This document shows, piece after piece, positions 42,759 to 51,258 of a DNA stretch of 64,000 nucleotides (its first letter is position 1; the number at the start of each line of letters is the position of its first letter). The translations under genes and the position numbers were made by a program. The DNA lies in assembly GCF_019090165.1 (NCBI RefSeq), contig NZ_JAHRIB010000127.1, positions 1 through 64,000 of the forward strand, in the 5' to 3' direction. The stretch is from Streptomyces sp. BV286 (GTDB lineage: Bacteria > Actinomycetota > Actinomycetes > Streptomycetales > Streptomycetaceae). The notes beneath the pieces were generated by a model. The model was not told where the DNA came from. It saw only the letters and a program-made list of their open reading frames with translations, and did no database searches.

Positions 42759-44198
42759 ATGCCACGCCGCCAGATACGTGTGACCGGTGCAGCCGAGGCT
42801 CCTCTGCGGGCCGAGCTGCGCGCGCTGCGAACCGGACTCGGCGTGCCCGAGGCCTTCCCGCCGGACGTGCTCGCCGAGGCGGAGCGGGCCGCGAGGGAAC
42901 CGACACTGCCGACGTACGACGCGACGGACATCCCCCTCTTCACCATCGACCCGCCCACGTCGACCGACCTCGACCAGGCGATGCACCTGTCCCGCCGCCC
43001 GGGCGGCTACCGCGTCCGGTACGCCATCGCCGACGTCGCCGCGTACGTCGCACCCGGGGGACCGCTGGACGCGGAGGCACACCGCAGGGTGACCACCCTC
43101 TACTTCCCGGACGGCAGGATCCCCCTCCACCCGGCGGCGCTGAGCGAGGGCGCCGCGAGCCTCCTCCCGGAACAGACGTGTCCGGCCGTCCTGTGGACCA
43201 TCGACCTCGACGCGGATGGCAGTCCCACCGCCACGGACGTCCGCCGGGCCCTCGTCCGCAGCCGCGCCAAACTCGACTACGCATCCGTGCAGCAGCGGAT
43301 CGACGCGGGCACTGCCGAGGAACCGCTCGCCCTCCTCAAGGACATCGGCCTCCTGCGCGAACAGCGGGAGGTGGCGCGCGGCGGCATCTCGCTGAGCGTC
43401 CCCGAGCAGGAGATCGTCGAGCGCGACGGCACGTACGAACTCGCCTACCGCGCCCCGCTGTCGGCCGAGGGCTGGAACGCGCAGATCTCCCTCCTCACGG
43501 GCCTGGCCGCGGCCGAACTGATGCTCACGCACGGCACCGGCATCCTGCGCACGCTCCCGGCCGCCCCGGACGGCGCGGTCGGCCGGCTGCGGCGCACCGC
43601 GACGGCGCTGCGCATCGACTGGCCGCACCACGTCTCGTACGCGCAGCTCGTCCGTTCGCTCGATCCGCGCTCGCCGCACCACGCGGCGTTCCTCCAGGAG
43701 TGCACGACGCTGCTGCGCGGCGCGGGCTACACCGTCTTCCGGGACGGCGTCGTCCCGGACCTCACCACGCATGCCGCCGTCGCCGCCCCCTACGCCCACT
43801 GCACGGCTCCCCTGCGCCGCCTGGTCGACCGGTACGCCTCCGAGCTGTCCCTGGCAGCGGTGGCGGGGGAGGAGCCGCCGGAATGGGTGCTCGCCGCCCT
43901 GGACGACCTGCCGAAGCGGATGGCCGAGGGCACGCGCCGCGCGGGCGCGGTCGAGCGGGGGTGCGTCGACCTCGTCGAGGCGGCCCTGCTCAAGGACCGC
44001 GTCGGCGAACTCTTCGACGGCACGGTCGTGGACGTACGGGAAGGTGAACCCTCCGTCGGGACCGTCCAGTTGGCGGACCCGGCCATCGTCGCCCGCGTCG
44101 AGGGCGGGAGCGGGCCGCTGCCGCTGGGGGAGCGGCTGCGGGTGCGGCTCACGCAGGCCGACCCGGGGTCGGCGAAGGTGCTGTTCGCTCCCGCGTGA
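42759..44198 (+). CDS. RNB-domain exoribonuclease (RNase II/R family, compact)
   Basis: A 479-residue nuclease. The RNB domain contains IPLFTIDPPTSTDLDQAMHLSRRPGG, the metal-binding Asp cluster, and YAIADVAAYVAPGGPLDAEAHRR. It lacks the cold-shock and S1 RNA-binding domains of RNase R, apart from a short C-terminal beta segment (GELFDGTVVDVREGEPSVGTVQLADP), so it is the reduced form common in actinobacteria. It degrades single-stranded RNA 3' to 5'. ATG 42759 has no ribosome site but TACGCT lies about seven bases before it, so a leaderless message is likely. Its 3' end overlaps the opposite-strand gene ending at 44149 by 50 bases. Confidence 0.9.
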   Translation: MPRRQIRVTGAAEAPLRAELRALRTGLGVPEAFPPDVLAEAERAAREPTLPTYDATDIPLFTIDPPTSTDLDQAMHLSRRPGGYRVRYAIADVAAYVAPGGPLDAEAHRRVTTLYFPDGRIPLHPAALSEGAASLLPEQTCPAVLWTIDLDADGSPTATDVRRALVRSRAKLDYASVQQRIDAGTAEEPLALLKDIGLLREQREVARGGISLSVPEQEIVERDGTYELAYRAPLSAEGWNAQISLLTGLAAAELMLTHGTGILRTLPAAPDGAVGRLRRTATALRIDWPHHVSYAQLVRSLDPRSPHHAAFLQECTTLLRGAGYTVFRDGVVPDLTTHAAVAAPYAHCTAPLRRLVDRYASELSLAAVAGEEPPEWVLAALDDLPKRMAEGTRRAGAVERGCVDLVEAALLKDRVGELFDGTVVDVREGEPSVGTVQLADPAIVARVEGGSGPLPLGERLRVRLTQADPGSAKVLFAPA

Positions 44199-44778
44199 GC
44201 TCACGCACGGCCCGTAGGTCGCGTACCAGCGCGTCGGGTTCGTCGGCGTGGAAGCGGATCAGCCGTACGTCCTGCGGGCGCCCTAGGAACGTGAAGTGCC
44301 GTACAGGGGTGGCCAGTTCGAGCGTGATTGTGGTCTGGGCGGCCATGGCCAGGTCGAGCCGTCCCTCGCTCCGCTCGTGCGTGGTGACCAGCTCGCGGCG
44401 TACGGACGCGATGGCGGACAGCGGGACGCGCAGGTCGACATGGGCGGCCCGGCGGATGCGCAGGACCGTGCCGTCGAGGACGTGCGGACGGGTCACGGCG
44501 GCCGCGTGCATGCCGACGACGAGCAGCAGTGTGTAGACGTCGAGGACCAGCACCACCCGGTGTACGGCGGGATGGTTGCGCAGGAGCACCGCCATGCACA
44601 CGCTTTCGAGCACGCACACGAAGGCGATGCCGAACATCATCGCGCCCTGCCCCCGGGCGTACCCGAAGGCACGGCCCCCCTCCATGCCGTGCGGGCGCCG
44701 GGCGGCCCACCGGGCGATGCTCGCCAGCAGCCGCACCTCATGGGCGAAGAGCCGCCGCAGGACCCTCAGGGCCTTCAT
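44149..44778 (-). CDS. membrane protein of unknown function, coupled to MerR gene
   Basis: A 209-residue protein. Two TM helices lie at about residues 45-66 (AMMFGIAFVCVLESVCMAVLL) and 70-93 (RVVLVLDVYTLLLVVGMHAAAV). The N-terminus is basic (RRLFAHEVRLLASIARW), and the C-terminal about 105 residues are soluble: VLRIRRAAHVDLRVPLSAIASVRREL then TITLELATPVRHFTFLGRPQDVRLIRFHADEPDA. The soluble part recalls bacterial PH-like (bPH) domains. ATG 44778 overlaps the MerR stop (ATGA), so it is probably the MerR regulator's target or partner. The function is unknown. Confidence 0.78.
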   Translation of the reverse strand: MKALRVLRRLFAHEVRLLASIARWAARRPHGMEGGRAFGYARGQGAMMFGIAFVCVLESVCMAVLLRNHPAVHRVVLVLDVYTLLLVVGMHAAAVTRPHVLDGTVLRIRRAAHVDLRVPLSAIASVRRELVTTHERSEGRLDLAMAAQTTITLELATPVRHFTFLGRPQDVRLIRFHADEPDALVRDLRAVRELTRERTAPSPTPGRPA

Positions 44779-45554
44779 CGCGCACGCTCCACGAGGAGCT
44801 GCATCGTCCGCCGGACCGCCGCGGCCTGCGCGGGCGGGAAGTCGTCGAGGAAGGTGCCCAGAAAGCCGCCGTTGTCGTTCATGCCGACTCCGTCCAGGTC
44901 GAGTTGGGCGAGTCCCATGTCCGCCAGGGCCTCGTCCGGAAGACACTCGGCGAGGGCGCGGGCGGCCTCCTCGACGCGCGGGTCGGCCGCGTCGGCGTCG
45001 GCGAGGTCGTCGAGCAGCCCGTACGCCCTGTGCGTACGCTCGGCAGCGCCCGGCACGTCGGCGGCTGTGCGCAGGGCGGACAGCAGACGCTCCCGGTCCT
45101 TCGGGGTGGCGACCGTTTCGAGCAGGGCGATCATCTCGCGGTCCTTCGCGGCCATCGCCGGTTCCGGGTACCGGGTCAACTCGCTGAAGATGGCGGCGAG
45201 TTCGGGGGACACGGGCCCTTCGGCGGGCATGTCGCCCCCGTCGAGCAGGGCGCGCAGCCGCAGCCGCCGGGCCCGGATCGCCGCCTCCTGGCGTGCCAGG
45301 TCGTCGTCGAGTTCCGCGAGCACCTCGGTGAGGTCGCGTCCCGCGTCGTCCGCGAGGACGTCCCGGACCTCGGCGAGGCCGAGCCCCAGTTCGGTCAGCC
45401 GCCTGATCCGGGCGAGCGCGACGAGGTGCCGCAGTCCGTAGTCGCGGTAGCCGTTGGACCGCCGCTCGGGTTCGGGCAGCAGCCCGAGGTGGTGGTAGTG
45501 CCGCACGGTCCGCGTGGTGACTCCGACAGTCGAGGCGAGCTCTCCGATCCGCAT
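44775..45554 (-). CDS. MerR-family transcriptional regulator
   Basis: A 259-residue regulator. The N-terminal winged helix is MRIGELASTVGVTTRTVRHYHHLGLLPEPER with the second part NGYRDYGLRHLVALARIRRLTELG; a dimerisation helix follows. The C-terminal about 140 residues (AAIFSELTRYPEPAMAAKDREMIALLE ... FPPAQAAAVRRTMQLL) are a ligand-sensing or effector domain with a TipA-like helical pattern but no obvious drug-binding signature. ATG 45554 is only a few bases past the -10 of a promoter with a 19-bp spacer, the MerR hallmark, so it probably regulates itself and the membrane gene it is coupled to. Confidence 0.9.
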   Translation of the reverse strand: MRIGELASTVGVTTRTVRHYHHLGLLPEPERRSNGYRDYGLRHLVALARIRRLTELGLGLAEVRDVLADDAGRDLTEVLAELDDDLARQEAAIRARRLRLRALLDGGDMPAEGPVSPELAAIFSELTRYPEPAMAAKDREMIALLETVATPKDRERLLSALRTAADVPGAAERTHRAYGLLDDLADADAADPRVEEAARALAECLPDEALADMGLAQLDLDGVGMNDNGGFLGTFLDDFPPAQAAAVRRTMQLLVERAR

Positions 45555-45560
45555 GCCCTC

Positions 45561-45591
45561 AGTAGAAACGTTGACGTTGCGTCGGGGTCAA
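45561..45591 (-). promoter_or_regulatory. MerR-type promoter with 19-bp spacer
   Basis: On the minus strand TTGACC (45591-45586) and TCTACT (45566-45561) are separated by exactly 19 bases, which contain the partial dyad AACGTCAACGTT. A 19-bp spacer is the hallmark of MerR-activated promoters. The -10 ends about seven bases before the MerR ATG at 45554, implying a leaderless, self-regulated transcript. Confidence 0.78.
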
Positions 45592-45670
45592 GCGGCGGTG
45601 CGCCGGGCGGGTGTCCGGTGCGCTCCGGCCCACCCGCCGGGCGGGTGTCTGACGCACTCCGGCCCACCTC

Positions 45671-45719
45671 TTGACGGCTAACGCTGTTAGCCTTACGGTT
45701 GTGGCTAACAGTGTTAGCC
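45671..45719 (+). promoter_or_regulatory. promoter with two 17-bp palindromic operators
   Basis: TTGACG at 45671-45676 and TACGGT at 45694-45699 form a -35/-10 pair 17 bases apart. GGCTAACGCTGTTAGCC (45676-45692) fills the spacer and GGCTAACAGTGTTAGCC (45703-45719) lies just downstream of the -10. Both have perfect 7-bp arms (GGCTAAC/GTTAGCC), with centres 27 bases apart. The likely binder is the TetR-type protein encoded two genes on, giving autorepression. Confidence 0.85.
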
Positions 45720-45782
45720 GGTGGTCGTCGGCCGACTGCCGCGCCGTCCGTCTGTCCGCCCGTCCACTCTCAGGAGGCACCG

Positions 45783-46331
45783 ATGAGCACGACCACCGCA
45801 ACCGGCACGAGCACCGCAACCGGCACGGTCGGCTCGACCGTTACGACTGGCACGACTGGTGCGACCGGTACAGCGAGTGCGACTGGTACGGCGAGTGCGA
45901 CCGGTACAGCGAGTACGACGGATACGGCCACGGTGTTGCGACGCCGAGGAGCCCTCGCCGTCACCCGCCGCACGGCCTGGCTGCTGAACGCCCTCTTCTG
46001 GTCGGCCTTCGCCGTGCTCGAAGGCGCGAACCACGGCTGGCTCGCCGGACTCCTCGCCGCGGCGTTCTTCGTCGCCCCCGACCTCACCTTCCTGGTCGGC
46101 CTCGGCGACGCTCCCCGCATGGCGAAGGGTCAGCTCCCGCCCCGCGCGGTGCCGTACTACAACGCCGCGCACCGGGCGGCCCTCCCCCTCGCCCTGATGA
46201 CGCTCTACGCCTTCGGCCCCGTGGCCTGGCCCCCGGCGTTCGCGGCCCTGTGCGGCTGGCTCGCCCACATCTCGTACGATCGCGCCTTCGGCTACGGACT
46301 GCGGACCAAGGAGGGCTTCCAGCGTGACTGA
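45783..46331 (+). CDS. DUF4260-type membrane protein with Thr-rich N-terminus
   Basis: A 182-residue protein. The first about 50 residues are Thr/Ala/Gly-rich with repeats of TASATG, coded by 18-base near-copies at about 45856-45926. The rest matches DUF4260 membrane proteins: two or three TM helices (TAWLLNALFWSAFAVLEGANHGW, LAGLLAAAFFVAPDLTFLVGLG), then QLPPRAVPYYNAAHRAALPLALM and AHISYDRAFGYGLRTKEGF, with conserved Tyr/His/Asp residues. The role of the family is not known. ATG 45783 follows CAGGAGG. It overlaps the TetR gene by eight bases and is repressed with it through the two palindromes upstream. Confidence 0.86.
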   Translation: MSTTTATGTSTATGTVGSTVTTGTTGATGTASATGTASATGTASTTDTATVLRRRGALAVTRRTAWLLNALFWSAFAVLEGANHGWLAGLLAAAFFVAPDLTFLVGLGDAPRMAKGQLPPRAVPYYNAAHRAALPLALMTLYAFGPVAWPPAFAALCGWLAHISYDRAFGYGLRTKEGFQRD

Positions 46332-46950
46332 CCGGCAAGAGGCCAAGGCCGGCGAGCAAGGCGCCAAGGCGGCCGACCGGCAAGGTGCCAAGGCCGACCG
46401 GCGAGGCGCCGGGGCCGGGGGCGGGGCCGGGGGTGGTGGGCTGTCGCCCCGGGCCCGCGCGATCGTCGCGGCGGCCCGCGCACTCCTGGAGGAGTCCGGC
46501 CCCGCGGCGCTGACCATGCGGGCCCTCGCCGACCACCTGGGCATCAAGGCCCCGTCCCTCTACAAGCACTTCCCCGACAAGTCGGCCGTCGAGGTCGAAC
46601 TGATCGCGCAGATGCTCGCCGAGTCCGCCGACGCCCTGGAGGCGGCCGAGGCCGAGACCCCCGGCTCGATCCCGGCCCTCGCGGAGGCGTACCGCGCGTA
46701 CGCCCTCGAACACCCCCACCTCTACTGCCTCGCCACCGAACGCCCGCTGCCCCGCGCCGCCCTCCCGCCCGGCCTGGAGGCCCGCGCCGCGGCGCCGCTC
46801 GTCCGGGCCTGCGACGGCGACGCGGACCTGGCCCGCGCGACCTGGGCCTTCGCCCACGGGATGGTGATCCTGGAGATCCACGGCAGGTTTCCGCAGGACG
46901 CCGACCTGGCCGGGGCATGGAAACGGGGCACGCGCGCGTTGCACTCCTGA
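46324..46950 (+). CDS. TetR/AcrR-family transcriptional regulator
   Basis: A 208-residue repressor. The first about 40 residues are a Lys/Ala/Gly-rich lead. The HTH is ARAIVAAARALLEESGPAALTMRALADHLGIKAPSLYKHFPDKSAV (about residues 43-90). The ligand domain (AYRAYALEHPHLYCLATERPLPRA ... GMVILEIHGRFP) belongs to the TetR C-terminal group with a short WHG-like core. GTG 46324 lies within the end of the DUF4260 gene, with AAGGAGGG upstream. It is the natural binder of the two GGCTAAC palindromes in front of that gene. Confidence 0.9.
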   Translation: MTDRQEAKAGEQGAKAADRQGAKADRRGAGAGGGAGGGGLSPRARAIVAAARALLEESGPAALTMRALADHLGIKAPSLYKHFPDKSAVEVELIAQMLAESADALEAAEAETPGSIPALAEAYRAYALEHPHLYCLATERPLPRAALPPGLEARAAAPLVRACDGDADLARATWAFAHGMVILEIHGRFPQDADLAGAWKRGTRALHS

Positions 46951-46964
46951 GGGGGTGCGCCGCC

Positions 46965-47816
46965 ATGGGGGCAGCGGGTGAGCACGAACGCACGGCCGGG
47001 CGTGAACAGGCCGTCTGGACCAGGGCGACCCTCGGCAGATCCGGCCGGCCGCTCGACCTCCTGACGGCCCGCTTCGACCGCCACCGGTACGCGCCCCACG
47101 CGCACGACGAGTTCACCATCGGCGTCTGCGTCGGCGGCGCCGAGGTCATCGACTACCGCGGCGGCCGCATCCGCCCCGGCCCCGGCTCGATCGTCGTCCT
47201 GGGTCCGGGCGAGGTGCACACCGGCGCCCCGGCGGCGGACGACGGCTACGCCTACCGCGCTTTGTACGCCGAGGTGCCCCTGCTCACCGAGGGCACCCTG
47301 GGCGTCCCGGACTTCCGCGAACCCCTCCTCGACGACCCCGAACTGGCCACCGCCCTGCGCCTCACGCACACCGAACTCAGCGCCTGCCCCGACCCGTTGG
47401 AGACCGAGTCCCGCATACCGTGGCTGCTGACCGCCCTCGCCCGCCGCCACTCCACGGCCCGCCCCGTGTGCGACACCATCCCGGGCGCCGGCCGCGTGGC
47501 CGAGGCGGTACGGGACCGCCTCGCCGACGAACTCCTCGCCCCGCCCTCACTCGCCGCACTGGCCGCCGACCTGGGCCTGTCCCGCTACCAACTGCTGCGC
47601 GCCTTCCGTACGAGCATGGGGATGCCGCCGTACGCCTGGCTCGCCCAGTACCGGGTGAACCGTGCCCGGTGCCTGCTGGAGGCGGGCCACCGCCCCGCCG
47701 AGGCGGCCGCACTCGTGGGCTTCGCGGACCAGGCGCACCTGACACGCTGGTTCCGGCGGGTCCTGGGGGTCACCCCGGCGGCGTACCGCAACAGCGTTCA
47801 AGACGCCCGCCGCTGA
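46965..47816 (+). CDS. AraC-family regulator with cupin ligand domain
   Basis: A 283-residue regulator. The N-terminal cupin-like AraC-binding domain has HRYAPHAHDEFTIGVCVGG and GSIVVLGPGEVHTGAP; the C-terminal double HTH is SLAALAADLGLSRYQLLRAFRTSMGMPPYAWLAQYRVNRAR and EAAALVGFADQAHLTRWFRRVLGVTPAAYR. ATG 46965 is favoured with GAGGGGG nine bases before it; an upstream in-frame ATG at 46917 lies inside the TetR gene. It is followed 20 bases later by a DMT-type exporter, a common pair in streptomycetes in which the regulator controls the exporter. Confidence 0.88.
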   Translation: MGAAGEHERTAGREQAVWTRATLGRSGRPLDLLTARFDRHRYAPHAHDEFTIGVCVGGAEVIDYRGGRIRPGPGSIVVLGPGEVHTGAPAADDGYAYRALYAEVPLLTEGTLGVPDFREPLLDDPELATALRLTHTELSACPDPLETESRIPWLLTALARRHSTARPVCDTIPGAGRVAEAVRDRLADELLAPPSLAALAADLGLSRYQLLRAFRTSMGMPPYAWLAQYRVNRARCLLEAGHRPAEAAALVGFADQAHLTRWFRRVLGVTPAAYRNSVQDARR

Positions 47817-47835
47817 CCCCGCCGAGACTGCCCGC

Positions 47836-48933
47836 ATGACTGCACGCGGCTGGCTTCTCTTCTCCCTCATGGGAGTGCTCTGGGGTATCCCCTACCTGAT
47901 GATCAAAGTGGCGGTGGACGGCGACATGTCCCCGTCCATGGTCGTGTTCGTACGCTGTGCGCTGGGCGCGGCACTGCTCCTGCCCTTCGCGATCCGCCAG
48001 GGCAACCTCGCCGGAGTCGTACGGACGCACTGGCGCCCCATGCTCGCCTTCGCCTGCATAGAGATCATCGGCCCGTGGTGGACGCTGACCGACGCCGAAC
48101 GCCACCTCTCCAGCTCGACGGCGGGCCTGCTGATCGCGGGCGTACCGATCGTGGGCATACTCCTGGCCCGCTTCTTCGGCGAGACGGAACGTCTGGGTGC
48201 CCGCCGAATGACGGGCCTGGCACTCGGCCTCGGCGGCGTGGCGGTCCTGACGGCCCCGCACCTGACCGGCGGCGACGCCCGCTCCCTGGCGGAGATGCTG
48301 GTGACGGTGGTGGGCTACGCGACGGCCCCGCTGATCATGGCCCGCTACCTGAAGCCGGTCCCGACGCTGCAACTGATCGCCCCGTGCCTGCTCCTGTCGG
48401 CACTGGTGTATGCCCCGGCGGCGGCGCTGTCCTGGCCGACATCGGTCCCCTCCCCGTCGGTCCTGGCGTCCCTCACGGGCCTGGGAGTGATCTGCACGGC
48501 TCTGGCCTTCGTGGTCTTCCTGGAACTGATCAGGGAGGCGGGCCCGACCAGGGCGGTGGTCTTCACGTACGTCAACCCGGCGGTGGCGGTGACGGCGGGG
48601 GTCCTGTTCCTGGACGAGGAACTGACGGCGGGAGTGGTGGCGGCGTTCACGCTGATCCTGCTGGGGTCGTTCCTGGCGACGGCGGGGCCGGGGGCGAGGC
48701 CAGGGACGGGGTCGGGGAAGCAGGGGGAGCCGCCCATTGTGTCCGCTGCACCGGTGGCACCCGTTGTACCCGTTGTACCTGTTGTACCCGCCGGGCCCTC
48801 GGGAGCGGAGCCGGCCGGAGGCCCGGTAGCATGGTCGACACGGCAGACGAGCCGGGCGGACGGCCGCGTGGAGTCCCCTTCGGGGGCGCTTCCCGAGGAA
48901 CGTCCGGGCTCCACAGGGCAGGGTGGTGGCTAA
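47836..48933 (+). CDS. EamA/DMT-family exporter; tail runs into rnpB
   Basis: A 365-residue drug/metabolite transporter. Ten TM helices occupy about residues 5-288: LLFSLMGVLWGIPYLMIKVAVDG (first) to GVVAAFTLILLGSFLATAGPG (last), with the two EamA halves. The remaining about 75 residues are low-complexity (VAPVVPVVPVVPAGPSG then polar residues) and lack a counterpart in the family. The last 30 codons lie within the 5' end of rnpB, and the TAA stop (48931-48933) falls in a conserved rnpB segment. The natural stop has probably been lost. Its regulator is the AraC gene before it. Confidence 0.85.
   Translation: MTARGWLLFSLMGVLWGIPYLMIKVAVDGDMSPSMVVFVRCALGAALLLPFAIRQGNLAGVVRTHWRPMLAFACIEIIGPWWTLTDAERHLSSSTAGLLIAGVPIVGILLARFFGETERLGARRMTGLALGLGGVAVLTAPHLTGGDARSLAEMLVTVVGYATAPLIMARYLKPVPTLQLIAPCLLLSALVYAPAAALSWPTSVPSPSVLASLTGLGVICTALAFVVFLELIREAGPTRAVVFTYVNPAVAVTAGVLFLDEELTAGVVAAFTLILLGSFLATAGPGARPGTGSGKQGEPPIVSAAPVAPVVPVVPVVPAGPSGAEPAGGPVAWSTRQTSRADGRVESPSGALPEERPGSTGQGGG
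48827..48832 (+). promoter_or_regulatory. probable -10 box of rnpB
   Basis: TAGCAT lies 10 bases before the paired 5' end of rnpB (48843). The -35 region (AGCGGA at 48804-48809, 17-base spacer) is weak. The promoter lies inside the DMT exporter gene. Confidence 0.5.
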
Positions 48934-49253
48934 CGGCCACCCGGGGTGACCCGCGGGACAGTGCCACAGAAAACAAACCGCCCGGGACCTCGGTCCCAGG
49001 TAAGGGTGAAACGGTGGTGTAAGAGACCACCAGCGCCTGAGGCGACTCAGGCGGCTAGGTAAACCCCACCCGGAGCAAGGTCAAAAGGAAGCACCCAGGT
49101 GTTTCTGCGCGGACGTTCGAGGGCTGCCCGCCCGAGTCCGCGGGTAGACCGCACGAGGCCGGCGGCAACGCCGGCCCTAGATGGATGGCCGTCTCCCCGG
49201 CCGCCGCGAGGCGCCCGGGCGACAGAACCCGGCGTACAGCCTGACTCGTCTGC
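48843..49253 (+). ncRNA. rnpB: RNase P RNA, bacterial type A
   Basis: The catalytic RNA of ribonuclease P, which removes 5' leaders from tRNA precursors. The ends pair perfectly as helix P1: GCAGACGAG (48843-48851) with CTCGTCTGC (49245-49253). Conserved regions are seen in order: GAGGAACGTCCGGGCTCCAC, the CAGGGTGGTGGCTAACGGCC segment, GCCACAGAAAACAAACCGCC, GGTAAGGGTGAAACGGTGG, and near the 3' end GATGGATGGCCG and GACAGAACCCGGCGTACAG. The length of about 410 nt is normal for streptomycetes. It is followed by a T-rich hairpin terminator, and its 5' end overlaps the exporter gene. Confidence 0.96.
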
Positions 49254-49259
49254 TTTTAT

Positions 49260-49299
49260 GGCCCTGACCTGGAGGTTTCCTCGGGACAGGGCCGTTTTT
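49260..49299 (+). terminator. rho-independent terminator of rnpB
   Basis: GGCCCTG (49260-49266) pairs with CAGGGCC (49287-49293), followed by G and TTTTT (49295-49299). It is one of the few hairpins in this window with a U-tract. Confidence 0.85.
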
Positions 49300-49438
49300 G
49301 TCGTCGTAGTGGGTGTGCCCGGCTGACCTGGGGTGTCCCGGGAGTTCCCGCCCGTTTTTTGCACTGGTGTGCAACGGGGTACCGGAACAGCCGTCCGGAT
49401 CGTGCTCGGAACCATGCGGAAGGGGAGGTCGGCGGTGA

Positions 49439-51145
49439 CTATGCCGCTGGTGTAAAGGCCGACCTCGCCGGGCGCTTCTCCGTGGACTCCGGGATGCCGA
49501 TCACCTCCACGCTGATGCCGGCCTGCTCCAGTGCCTGGGCGGTCTGGGCGAGGGTGATCTGGGAGAAGGGGAACAGGGTCTCCGGCGTCAGCGTCGCGCC
49601 GTTGCCCAGCTTGATGGCGAAGACGACGCGGCGCGGGACGAAGTCGGCGGGCAGGTAGAAGCCGTTCTTGCCCTTGTCCTTGGCCTCCGCAGCAGCACGC
49701 TCGGTGAACTGGCGGCGCACCTCCGCGTCCTGCAGGAGCAGCTGGATGGCGACGATGCTCTGGTTGAACAAGTGGCTGAGCGGTCCGGAACCGCCGTGGG
49801 CGGGCTTGACCAGGATCAGGGTGCCGTCCTTGGTGAGCAGGTCGCAGACCTCGAACTGGCTCGAACTGGTACCGACGGGGTTGCGCGCGTTCTTGCGGTC
49901 CATGCAGAGCAGCTGCGGGTGGGTGTCGGGGACGCTCTCGTTGTACTGGCGCTCGGTCTGGCCCTTGTACCAGGTGGGCAGATCCACCGAGGGGCGCGGC
50001 GTGAAGAGCCTGGCGATGATCGCGCGGATCGTCTCCACGAAACGCGCGCCGAGCTCGTACCACTCGCCGTCGGTGAAGCAGAAGCGGCGGGATCTGACGG
50101 AGATCTGGGCCTCGATCCAGCGCAGCGCGGAAGTGGTGAACAGACGCTCCTGGCCGCCGCCCTTGGGATAGAGGTAGCCGCTCACCGTGCCCATGCGTAC
50201 GGCGTCCAGGCGCGTCCCCTGGCGGTGTACGCGGGCGCGGCCCAGAAGATAGGCCAGGTCGAAATCGTCATGGTGGCCGGGCTCGCTGCGGCCGATCCTG
50301 ATGTGGAACATCCGGGCTGCCTGGTACGGCTGCCAGAGTTCCGTAGGGACGGCGGAGACGATCCGGCCGTCGGCGGGCTCACCGAGGGCGGCATCCAGGG
50401 CGATGTCGAGGAGTTCGAGAGTTTCGGTGTCCTTGACCGGCGTGATGTGTTCGACGAACTCCAGCTCCGGCTGAGGCTTCTCGTCCCGCAGAACGCGTCC
50501 GATCTCGCGGAGGTCGGCGATCAGGTCCTCGCGCTCGACGCCGAGGGGGATACGCAGCCCCGCGCCACCGTCCGCACCGAACTGTTCCACGCGGCCGAGG
50601 TGGGAACGGGTGAGCTTGAGATCCTTGAGGTAGGCGCCGAGCCGGTCGACGTGCTGAGCGTGCTCGCGGACGGCGAAGCTGAGCACAGGCTTCCCTGCGG
50701 GCGTCAGCGCGATGTCGGTGCGTGCCTCGCCGATGGTGCGGGACACGAGACCCCGCAACTGGTAGGGATCGCCCGCGCGAAGCACGAACGCGAGCCCGAA
50801 CCGCTTGTTGACGTAGCTGTCCTCCAGCATCCGGTAGCCCATGTCGGCGCCGAGGGCGTACACCATGCCATCGACGGCGAGCAGATGCAGGGCGGCGGGC
50901 CGACTGGAGGAGATGGTGAAGGACTCTCCGTAGCCGCTGGAGAAGACATCACCCCAACCCACCTGCTCCCTGTCGTTGGGGACGATGACCGCGATCTGCT
51001 GGATCGGCTCCTGCGGCGCAGAGACCCTCAGTACAGCGTGGGGGGTGTTCAGGTACTTCTGGTTCACCGCCTCCAGCATGGCCTCGACGGTCGGGGTGAC
51101 GCCGGGGAGCTGGTAGACGGTGCGGGTGCAGGTGCGAAGAGCCAT
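49439..51145 (-). CDS. DUF6119/TIGR04141-like protein of the defence island
   Basis: A 568-residue soluble protein of the sporadically distributed TIGR04141 (DUF6119) type, recognised from its N-terminal TVYQLPGVTPTVEAML region, the central VSRTIGEARTDIALTPAG and KDLKLTRSHLGRVEQFGADGGAG blocks, and the C-terminal DGTLILVKPAHGGSGPLSHLFNQSIVA. This family turns up in islands with restriction systems, and its activity is not established. No TM helix or signal peptide is seen. ATG 51145 has GGAGG six bases upstream; an earlier ATG at 51157 is worse. It is divergent from the type I restriction operon and directly 3' of rnpB. Confidence 0.82.
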   Translation of the reverse strand: MALRTCTRTVYQLPGVTPTVEAMLEAVNQKYLNTPHAVLRVSAPQEPIQQIAVIVPNDREQVGWGDVFSSGYGESFTISSSRPAALHLLAVDGMVYALGADMGYRMLEDSYVNKRFGLAFVLRAGDPYQLRGLVSRTIGEARTDIALTPAGKPVLSFAVREHAQHVDRLGAYLKDLKLTRSHLGRVEQFGADGGAGLRIPLGVEREDLIADLREIGRVLRDEKPQPELEFVEHITPVKDTETLELLDIALDAALGEPADGRIVSAVPTELWQPYQAARMFHIRIGRSEPGHHDDFDLAYLLGRARVHRQGTRLDAVRMGTVSGYLYPKGGGQERLFTTSALRWIEAQISVRSRRFCFTDGEWYELGARFVETIRAIIARLFTPRPSVDLPTWYKGQTERQYNESVPDTHPQLLCMDRKNARNPVGTSSSQFEVCDLLTKDGTLILVKPAHGGSGPLSHLFNQSIVAIQLLLQDAEVRRQFTERAAAEAKDKGKNGFYLPADFVPRRVVFAIKLGNGATLTPETLFPFSQITLAQTAQALEQAGISVEVIGIPESTEKRPARSAFTPAA

Positions 51146-51258
51146 GAGTGCCTCCATGCGGCAGGGGAGCGCGATGTGCGCGGGACGGGATAACAGGTGC
51201 GTGCCTTACGGGTGTTGAAAGAAGTGGCGAGCGGTGAGGTCGAAGTGATGCGACGTGG

